The notes under the pieces were generated by a model. The model did not search any database. It was given only the letters and a program-made list of their open reading frames with translations, and was not told the origin of the DNA. A stretch of 64,000 nt of DNA from Micromonospora chokoriensis (lineage in GTDB: Bacteria; Actinomycetota; Actinomycetes; Mycobacteriales; Micromonosporaceae): assembly GCF_900091505.1 (NCBI RefSeq), contig NZ_LT607409.1, forward strand, positions 62,001 to 126,000. The letters are read 5' to 3'. The first letter of the stretch is position 1, and the number at the start of each line of letters is the position of its first letter. The translations under genes were made by a program, and so were the position numbers. Below are positions 58,261-64,000 of this stretch, piece by piece.

Positions 58261-58842
58261 ATGGCCAACGCGCTGATCATCGTGGACGTGCAGAACGACT
58301 TCTGCGAGGGCGGCTCGTTGGCCGTCGCGGGCGGCGCGGGGGTGGCCGCGGGCATCTCCCGGCTGCTCGCCAACGAGCCGGACCGGTGGACACACGTCGT
58401 CGCCACCAAGGACTACCACGTCGACCCGGGCGCTCACTTCGGCGATCCGCCGGACTTCGTGGAGTCCTGGCCCCGGCACTGCGTGGTCGGCACCAGCGGC
58501 TCGGAGTTCCACAGCGAGCTGGACACCGCCCGGGTCGAGGCGATCTTCCACAAGGGCGAGCACGCGGCCGCGTACTCCGGGTTCGAGGGGCACGCCGACG
58601 ACGGCGAGTGCCTGGCCGACTGGCTGCGCCGGCACGACGTGGACCGGGTCGACGTGGTCGGCATCGCCACCGACCACTGCGTGCGGGCGACGGCGCTGGA
58701 CGCCGCCCGGGAGGGGTTCGCCACGACCGTGCTGCTGGAGCTGACCGCGGCCGTCGCCCCGGCGACCACCGACGTGGCACTGCGCGCGATGGAGGGCGCC
58801 GGGGTGACGCTGCACGGGGATCCTGTGATCACTGCCGCATGA
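58261..58842 (+). CDS. pncA: Nicotinamidase
   Basis: A 193-aa isochorismatase-fold amidase that deaminates nicotinamide to nicotinate (and would activate pyrazinamide). The catalytic triad is visible as D9 (IIVDVQNDF), Lys in IFHKGEH and Cys in GIATDHCVRAT; metal ligands in TKDYHVDPGAHF. ATG 58261 follows GGAAAGG. It supplies substrate to PncB encoded just upstream. Confidence 0.97.
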   Translation: MANALIIVDVQNDFCEGGSLAVAGGAGVAAGISRLLANEPDRWTHVVATKDYHVDPGAHFGDPPDFVESWPRHCVVGTSGSEFHSELDTARVEAIFHKGEHAAAYSGFEGHADDGECLADWLRRHDVDRVDVVGIATDHCVRATALDAAREGFATTVLLELTAAVAPATTDVALRAMEGAGVTLHGDPVITAA

Positions 58843-58906
58843 GGGCGTAAATGGTTGGCCATCGGGCCGTCCCCCGTCCAGGATGTCGCCGGAGGTACGG
58901 ACCCAC

Positions 58907-60130
58907 GTGAACATGAAGCCTTACCGGCAGGCGCTCGCACTGCCCGGCCTGCGGTCGCTGCTGGTGGTGGCCGTCCTCGCCCGCATCCCGCTCACCGCGA
59001 CCGGGGTGACGCTGACCTTCCACGTGGTGTTCGACCTCGGTCGAGGTTACGGGGCCGCCGGCCTGGTGGGCACGGCCGTCACCGTGGGCGCGGCGATCGG
59101 CGGGCCGGTCCTCGGCCGACTGGTGGACCGGCGGGGCCTCCGCCCGGTGCTGGTGCTCACCGGCATCGCCGAGGCCGTCTTCTGGTCGATCGCGCCGTCG
59201 CTGTCGTACCCCCTGCTGTTGCCGCTCGCCTTCGTGGCCGGCTCGCTGGCCCTGCCGATCTTCTCCGTGGTCCGTCAGTCGATCGCCGCGCTGGTCCCGG
59301 AGGACCAACGCCGCCCGGCGTACGCGTTGGACTCCATGTCGGTGGAGCTGTCGTTCATGATCGGCCCGGCGTTGGCCGTCGCCCTGGTCACCGCGATCTC
59401 CGCGCAGACCACCATGTACCTGGTCGGCGGCGGCATCGTCGCCGCCGGGATCGCCCTGTGGGTGGTCAACCCGCCGATCCGGGAGGCCACCGCCGAGCCG
59501 AGCGGCCCACCCCAGCCGGTACGTCGCCGGGAGTGGCTGACTCCCCGACTGCTCGCCGTGCTGGCGCTCAGCGCCGCGGCGACCCTGGTGCTCGGCGGCA
59601 CCGACGTGGCGGTGGTCGCGGTGCTGCGGGCCAGCGGCGAGGTGGGCTGGACCGGCGCGGTGCTGGCCATCTGGGCGGTCGCCTCACTCGCCGGCGGGTT
59701 CGCCTACGGAGCTGTACACCGCTCGTTCTCCCCACTGGCGTTGACCGCCGCGCTGGCGCTGTGCACCATCCCGGTCGGGCTGGGTGGTGCGCACTGGTGG
59801 CTGCTGTCCCTGGCGCTGATCCCGGCCGGGGCGCTCTGCGCACCGACCATCGCGGCCGGCTCCGACGCGGTGAGCCGACTGGTCCCGGCCCAGGTACGCG
59901 GTGAGGCGATGGGTCTGCACGGGTCGGCGGTCACCGTGGGCATCGCGATCGGCGCGCCGCTCGCCGGCGCGGTGATCGACGCCAGCTCGCCGGTCTGGGG
60001 TTTCGTGGTCACCGGGGCACTGGGCGCGTTGGTCACCCTGGTGGTGCTCCCGATCGAGCTGCGCCGCCGCCGCGCCACCGCAACCACCCCACCACCGGTC
60101 GAGGCGGACCTCACCCCCACCACCCGCTGA
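58907..60130 (+). CDS. MFS transporter
   Basis: A membrane protein of about 407 aa and 12 helices with the MFS loop-2/3 motif GRLVDRRGLRPVLVL and an equivalent in the second half. GTG 58907 sits 10 bases after GGAGGT; ATG 58913 is also possible and ATG 58883 would overlap the SD. Third gene after pncB-pncA, so a nicotinamide/nicotinate or nucleoside substrate is possible, but drug efflux is just as likely. Confidence 0.87.
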   Translation: MNMKPYRQALALPGLRSLLVVAVLARIPLTATGVTLTFHVVFDLGRGYGAAGLVGTAVTVGAAIGGPVLGRLVDRRGLRPVLVLTGIAEAVFWSIAPSLSYPLLLPLAFVAGSLALPIFSVVRQSIAALVPEDQRRPAYALDSMSVELSFMIGPALAVALVTAISAQTTMYLVGGGIVAAGIALWVVNPPIREATAEPSGPPQPVRRREWLTPRLLAVLALSAAATLVLGGTDVAVVAVLRASGEVGWTGAVLAIWAVASLAGGFAYGAVHRSFSPLALTAALALCTIPVGLGGAHWWLLSLALIPAGALCAPTIAAGSDAVSRLVPAQVRGEAMGLHGSAVTVGIAIGAPLAGAVIDASSPVWGFVVTGALGALVTLVVLPIELRRRRATATTPPPVEADLTPTTR

Positions 60131-60211
60131 CAGCCCGTTCGTTGCCGCTGGCAGGCCGACTCGGCGTCGCCCGACGGGTGTGTGTCCCCGAAGACGGGCA
60201 CCCTCGTCTCT

Positions 60212-60259
60212 AAGCCTGATGCCGCTGTGGCATCTAGATGCCACAGCGGCATCAGGCTT
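60212..60259. repeat. 48-bp perfect palindrome without loop
   Basis: Positions 60212-60235 are the exact reverse complement of 60236-60259. The centre is CATCTAGATG and the outer ends are AAGCCTGATG and CATCAGGCTT. It is in the 335-bp space between convergent MFS and ctaD genes. As RNA it would fold into a 22-24 bp hairpin from either strand, so a bidirectional terminator is likely. Its perfection and lack of spacer are unusual. Confidence 0.95.
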
Positions 60260-60404
60260 CACAGGGCATGACCCGGGGCCGACCGTTGCTGCCGACCCCG
60301 TGCCACCCGGCGCATTCCCCGACAGGTGCCCCGCTGCGCCTGGCGGCGCGCCCGCGGCCGAGCGACATCGACCCGAACCGGGCACCCGCCGACCCGGCAG
60401 ACGG

Positions 60405-60446
60405 CGACGGGCGCCGCTCCCGGTAGTTCAGGAGAGGCGCCCGTCG
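60405..60446 (-). terminator. Terminator-like hairpin after ctaD
   Basis: CGACGGGCGCC (60405-60415) and GGCGCCCGTCG (60436-60446) are perfect 11-bp arms around 20 bases, 19 bases beyond the ctaD stop. Together with the palindrome at 60212 it accounts for most of the structure in 60131-60465; no gene is seen there. Confidence 0.6.
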
Positions 60447-60465
60447 TGCTGCTGAGCGTGGAGCG

Positions 60466-62226
60466 TCAGTGCCGATCGATGTCGCTGGCGGTGTCCTCGC
60501 GGTAGCTCGCGCCGCCGTCCGACTCGCTGGTGAGCGGCTTGGCGCCACCCTCCGGCGGGCCGGCCAGGCTCTGGCCGCCGGCGGCCAGCTCCGGGAACTT
60601 CGCGTCGAACGCCGGCCGCTCCGAGCGGATGCGGGGCATCCTGTCGAAGTTGCGCAGCGGCGGCGGGCTGCTGGTCGCCCACTCCAGCGAGTTGCCGTGC
60701 CCCCAGGGGTCGTTCACCTCGACCACCGGGCCGGTCTTGTACGACTTCCAGCAGTTGTAGATGAACGGCAGCGTGGAGATACCGGTGATGAACGCGCCGA
60801 TCGTGGAGATCATGTTCAGCGTGGTGAAGCCGTCATCGGGCAGGTAGTCGGCGTACCGGCGGGGCATGCCCTCGTTGCCGAGCCAGTGCTGCACCAGGAA
60901 CGTGGTGTGGAAACCGATCATGGTGAGCCAGAAGTGCACCTTGCCCAGGCGCTCGTCGAGCATCCGGCCGAACATCTTCGGGAACCAGAAGTAGATGCCC
61001 GCGAAGACCGCGAACACGATGGTGCCGAAGAGCACGTAGTGGAAGTGCGCCACCACGAAGTACGAGTCCGACACGTGGAAGTCGATCGGCGGGCTGGCCA
61101 GCAGCACACCGGTGAGACCACCGAAGAGGAAGGTGACCAGGAAGCCGACCGCCCAGAGCATGGGCGTCTCGAAGCTGATCTGGCCCCGCCACATGGTGCC
61201 GATCCAGTTGAAGAACTTCATACCGGTCGGCACGGCGATCAGGTAGCTCAGGAAGCTGAAGAACGGCAGCAGCACCTGGCCGGTGGCGAACATGTGGTGC
61301 GCCCAGACGCTCATGGAGAGCGCGGCGATCGCGACGGTCGCGGCGACCAGACCCTTGTAGCCGAAGATCGGCTTGCGGGAGAAGACCGGGATGATCTCAC
61401 TGATGATGCCGAAGAACGGCAACGCCACGATGTAGACCTCGGGGTGCCCGAAGAACCAGAACAGGTGCTGCCAGAGCATCGGCCCACCGGTTGCCGGGTC
61501 GTAGACGTGCGCGCCGAGGATCCGGTCCGCGGCGAGCGCGAACAGCGCGGCGGCCAGCAGCGGGAAGACCAGGATCACCAGGAGGCTGGTGACCAGGATG
61601 TTCCACGTGAAGATCGGCATCCGGAACATGGTCATGCCGGGCGCGCGGAGCGTCAGCACGGTGGTGATCATGTTCACCGCACCGAGGATGGTGCCCAGGC
61701 CGGAGATGGCCAGCCCCATGATCCACATGTTGGCGCCGACGCCGGGCGAGTGCTCGACGCTGCTCAGCGGCGCGTACGCGAACCAGCCGAAGTCGGCGGC
61801 GCCACCCGGGGTGATGAACCCGGCGGTCGCCATCGTGCCGCCGAACAGGTACAGCCAGTAGGCGAAGCTGTTCAGCCGGGGGAAGGAGACGTCGGGTGCG
61901 CCGATCTGGATCGGCACGATGTAGTTCGCGAAGGCGAACACGATCGGCGTCGCGAAGAACAGCAACATGATCGTGCCGTGCATCGTGAAGAGCTGGTTGT
62001 ACTGCTCCGGCGACAGGAACTGCAGCCCGGGTCGGGCCAGCTCAGCCCGCATGATCAGGGCCATCAGGCCACCGATCATGAAGAACACGAACGCGGTGAT
62101 CATGTACATGATCCCGATCTGCTTCGCGTCCGTGGTTCGCAGCAGCCGCGCGAAGGCCGACCCCTTGACCGGCTCCCGGACCGGCCAGGGCCGGGTCACG
62201 ACCGGCTTGGGTGCGACGGTGGTCAC
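60466..62226 (-). CDS. ctaD: Cytochrome c oxidase subunit I
   Basis: A 586-aa aa3-type heme-copper oxidase catalytic subunit with 12 helices. Heme/CuB ligands are in [31 protein letters not shown] (His-Tyr cross-link), AHHMF and [14 protein letters not shown] 62226 follows GGAGG with 7-base spacing and gives VTTVAPKP; the 12-codon longer frame is rejected. The C-terminal tail of about 50 aa beyond the last helix is hydrophilic. Other subunit genes are not here, as usual in actinomycetes with scattered cta genes. Confidence 0.97.
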   Translation of the reverse strand: MTTVAPKPVVTRPWPVREPVKGSAFARLLRTTDAKQIGIMYMITAFVFFMIGGLMALIMRAELARPGLQFLSPEQYNQLFTMHGTIMLLFFATPIVFAFANYIVPIQIGAPDVSFPRLNSFAYWLYLFGGTMATAGFITPGGAADFGWFAYAPLSSVEHSPGVGANMWIMGLAISGLGTILGAVNMITTVLTLRAPGMTMFRMPIFTWNILVTSLLVILVFPLLAAALFALAADRILGAHVYDPATGGPMLWQHLFWFFGHPEVYIVALPFFGIISEIIPVFSRKPIFGYKGLVAATVAIAALSMSVWAHHMFATGQVLLPFFSFLSYLIAVPTGMKFFNWIGTMWRGQISFETPMLWAVGFLVTFLFGGLTGVLLASPPIDFHVSDSYFVVAHFHYVLFGTIVFAVFAGIYFWFPKMFGRMLDERLGKVHFWLTMIGFHTTFLVQHWLGNEGMPRRYADYLPDDGFTTLNMISTIGAFITGISTLPFIYNCWKSYKTGPVVEVNDPWGHGNSLEWATSSPPPLRNFDRMPRIRSERPAFDAKFPELAAGGQSLAGPPEGGAKPLTSESDGGASYREDTASDIDRH

Positions 62227-62356
62227 GAGTGGCCTCCGGTTCTCGGTTGTCCCGCTCGGCACACGCTGGTTATCGGCGGGCCGTCATCCGCAAGGAGGAT
62301 AGTCCCCGGCAGGTCGCAGCGCCGCGTGGGGTGGCGTGACACGATCTACTACGGGC

Positions 62357-63463
62357 CTACAGCGGGCCGAGCAGGAGCCGGTAGTGCTCGCCGAAGATCC
62401 GGCCGCCGCGTCCGCGCAGCAGGGGGTCGCGCAGCGCCGGCGGCACGTCCCTGGTCCGGTTGCGGTCCCGGGTCCGGTCCCGCACCCATCGGGTACGCGG
62501 GCGGCGACGACTCTCGTACGCGACCAGGGCCGCGTCGACACTGTTGGCGGCCCGCAGCGACTCGGCCAGCACCACCGCATCCTCCAGCGCCATCGCCGCA
62601 CCCTGGGAGAGCGTCGGCGCGGTGGCGTGCGCGGCGTCGCCGACCAGCAGCACCCGCCCCCGGTGCCAGCGGCCCAGCTCCACCTCGTCGGTGATCCCGA
62701 CGTGCACCTCGTCGAGCGCGGCCAGCACCTCGGGCACCGGGCCCCGGTAGTCGGCGAAGAGTTCCCGCAGCCGCGCGAGGGGCTCGGCGGGCTTCTCGGT
62801 GCCGGCCTCGTCGGCGTACAGGTGCAGTCGCCCGGCGCCGATCGGCACCATCAGGAAACCGGAGCGCTGGCCGAGCAGGGCGGTCCACTCGGCGACCGGC
62901 GGGCCGTCCCGCAGCACCGCCCGGTAGACCACCTGCCCGACCGGCCGGGGCGGCCCTCCGAGCGCGGCCAACGCCCGCACCGAGGAGCGTGGCCCGTCGG
63001 CACCGATGACCAGGTCGTACTCAGTGGTGGTGCCGTCGGTGAAGGTGACGCCGACCGCGCCCGGCAGCAGGTCCAGGGTGCGGACCTCGGCGCCGTGCCG
63101 CACGGCCCCGCCGGCGCCGCTGAGCAGCACCCGGTGCAGGTCGGCCCGGGGCAACGCACGACACTCCCCGACCCCCGCCCAGAGGGTGTCGAGGTCGACC
63201 TCGCAGAGGTGCGCGCCTGCGGCGTCGAAGAAGTGCTGCCGGTGGATCACCTGCCCGAGCGGGCGGACCGGGTCGTGCAGGCCGAGCCGGTGCAGCGCCC
63301 GGGCGGCGTTGCCGGGCAGGTAGAGGCCGGTCTCGGTGGACTCCCCCGGCGGCAGCTTGTCGGTGACGTCCGGCCGGAAGCCCGCCAGGCGTAGCGCCCG
63401 GGCCACGGCGAGGCCAGCGATGCCCGCGCCGACGACGAGGATGCGCAGGGGGGAGCCACCCAT
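62357..63463 (-). CDS. FAD-dependent aromatic-type monooxygenase (PHBH family)
   Basis: A 368-aa flavoprotein with the Rossmann GXGXXG in RILVVGAGIAGLAVARAL, the DG motif in VIGADGPRSSVR and the GD motif in LLVGDAAHATAPTLSQGAAMALEDAVVLAESL. It should use NAD(P)H and O2 to hydroxylate a small hydrophobic substrate; which one is unknown. ATG 63463 (MGGSPLRI) is favoured. Single gene, between ctaD and the cellulase. Confidence 0.92.
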   Translation of the reverse strand: MGGSPLRILVVGAGIAGLAVARALRLAGFRPDVTDKLPPGESTETGLYLPGNAARALHRLGLHDPVRPLGQVIHRQHFFDAAGAHLCEVDLDTLWAGVGECRALPRADLHRVLLSGAGGAVRHGAEVRTLDLLPGAVGVTFTDGTTTEYDLVIGADGPRSSVRALAALGGPPRPVGQVVYRAVLRDGPPVAEWTALLGQRSGFLMVPIGAGRLHLYADEAGTEKPAEPLARLRELFADYRGPVPEVLAALDEVHVGITDEVELGRWHRGRVLLVGDAAHATAPTLSQGAAMALEDAVVLAESLRAANSVDAALVAYESRRRPRTRWVRDRTRDRNRTRDVPPALRDPLLRGRGGRIFGEHYRLLLGPL

Positions 63464-63591
63464 GGTGGTGTACGCCTCCGGAGGGGGAGCGGAACGCGTT
63501 GGAGGCAACACGCTACTCGGAGCTATTGCCCCACACCAGGCCCCAATCGGCCGTCTCGGTGGCTCCCGTCGGCGGTTCGCGGCGCTTAGCT

Positions 63592-63609
63592 GGCTGTCGG
63601 GTGACAGCC
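63592..63609. other. Inverted repeat in the monooxygenase-cellulase intergenic region
   Basis: GGCTGTCgggtGACAGCC, perfect 7-bp arms, in the 300-bp divergent space (63464-63763). Could be an operator for the monooxygenase gene. Apart from this and the CebR-type box nothing is evident there. Confidence 0.35.
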
Positions 63610-63700
63610 GTCCGGCGGGGGCGTGGCAATCCTCACAATTCGCCAGTTTGACGCATGCAGTTGCGCCTTAGTTTCAAGCATGTAAATGTGTCGTTGAGCG

Positions 63701-63714
63701 TGGGAGCGCTCCCG
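63701..63714. promoter_or_regulatory. CebR/CelR-type operator upstream of the cellulase
   Basis: TGGGAGCGCTCCCG differs at one end base from the 14-bp TGGGAGCGCTCCCA bound by CebR of Streptomyces and CelR of Thermobifida, LacI-family repressors released by cellobiose. It lies 50 bases before the cellulase ATG, a position suited to repression. Confidence 0.85.
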
Positions 63715-63763
63715 CACCATCCCACCACATCCGCGCCCGGCACGCGCCGAGTCAAGGAGCATC

Positions 63764-64000
63764 ATGAAACGTCAACTTCGGGCCCTGGCCGCCGCCGGGC
63801 TCCTCCTCACCAGCTCGCTGGTGGCCGTGACCCTCGGCGGCACCGCCTCCGCCGACACCCTGATCTGTGAGCAGTACGGCTCGACCACCATCCAGGGCCG
63901 CTACGTGGTGCAGAACAACCGCTGGGGCACCACCGCCCAACAGTGCATCAACGTCACCAACAACGGGTTCGAGATCCGAACGCTGAACGGCAGCAGCCCC
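63764..64000 (+). CDS. GH12 endoglucanase (cellulase), 3' end outside the window
   Basis: Only the first 79 codons are present. ATG 63764 follows AAGGAGC and encodes a Sec signal peptide (MKRQLRALAAAGLLLTSS... cleaved after ASA), then ADTLICEQYGSTTIQGRYVVQNNRWGTTAQQC split across family-typical blocks of GH12 secreted beta-1,4-endoglucanases. The catalytic Glu residues lie beyond the edge. Cellobiose induction via the CebR-type box is expected. Confidence 0.9.
   Translation, partial: MKRQLRALAAAGLLLTSSLVAVTLGGTASADTLICEQYGSTTIQGRYVVQNNRWGTTAQQCINVTNNGFEIRTLNGSSP

Noticed and set aside
60469..62694. 741-aa open frame antisense to ctaD
   Set aside because: Pure codon shadow of a conserved oxidase gene.

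Overview
This 64 kb window is high-GC actinomycete chromosome. Gene content (a SigC-like ECF sigma factor, the CysM/CysO/Mec sulfur system, a ClpS-DUF2017 pair, LAL-type LuxR regulator, GH12 cellulase with a CebR/CelR-type operator, many GTG starts) points to the Micromonosporaceae, most likely Micromonospora or a close relative. That placement is inference, since no 16S rRNA gene is present. No phage, transposase or CRISPR array was seen; the window reads as mostly core chromosome with a few accessory patches.

Layout. 0-7.3 kb: two near-identical tRNA-Lys genes flank a large secreted/membrane protein with a zinc-protease HELNH motif and a von Willebrand type D domain; then two paralogous L,D-transpeptidase lipoproteins and tRNA-His. 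7.3-9.3 kb: oligoribonuclease and a GT87 mannosyltransferase. 9.4-15.1 kb: a divergent copper-type locus, ycnI and copCD facing an ECF sigma factor, a MauE/DoxX protein, a DsbA-like thioredoxin and a membrane protein. 15.1-17.9 kb: cbiMNQO nickel/cobalt ECF transporter behind an inverted repeat that fits the Nur consensus. 18-22.4 kb: bcp, an odd class-I tRNA with a UAG anticodon, GNAT, expansin-like protein, MOSC protein and methyltransferase.

22.5-37.1 kb is an exopolysaccharide or wall-glycopolymer locus: LCP ligase, initiating sugar-phosphate transferase, four GT4 glycosyltransferases, a Wzy-like polymerase, a MurJ-like flippase and an acyltransferase, interrupted by an antisense DUF1800-DUF1501 pair. 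38.5-46.7 kb is a histidine utilisation operon (RpiR regulator, hutU, an M20 amidohydrolase, hutF, hutI, hutH). It has HutF but no recognisable HutG, so the M20 enzyme is the obvious candidate for the last step.

47-52.4 kb holds, on the minus strand, clpS-DUF2017, mec-cysO-cysM, a metallo-beta-lactamase-fold phosphodiesterase-like gene, rph and rdgB, in the same order as the M. tuberculosis Rv1331-Rv1341 block but without the rhomboid and murI genes. The most striking sequence in the window is in cysO: the diglycine that must be the C-terminus of this ubiquitin-like sulfur carrier is followed by 67 residues, including five perfect copies of a ten-residue repeat encoded by a 30-bp tandem array; the JAMM protease Mec sits immediately upstream. 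52.5-60.1 kb carries a degenerate GTPase-like protein, a LAL LuxR regulator and the pncB-pncA-MFS NAD-salvage operon. 60.2-64 kb has a 48-bp perfect palindrome, ctaD, an FAD monooxygenase and the start of a GH12 cellulase.
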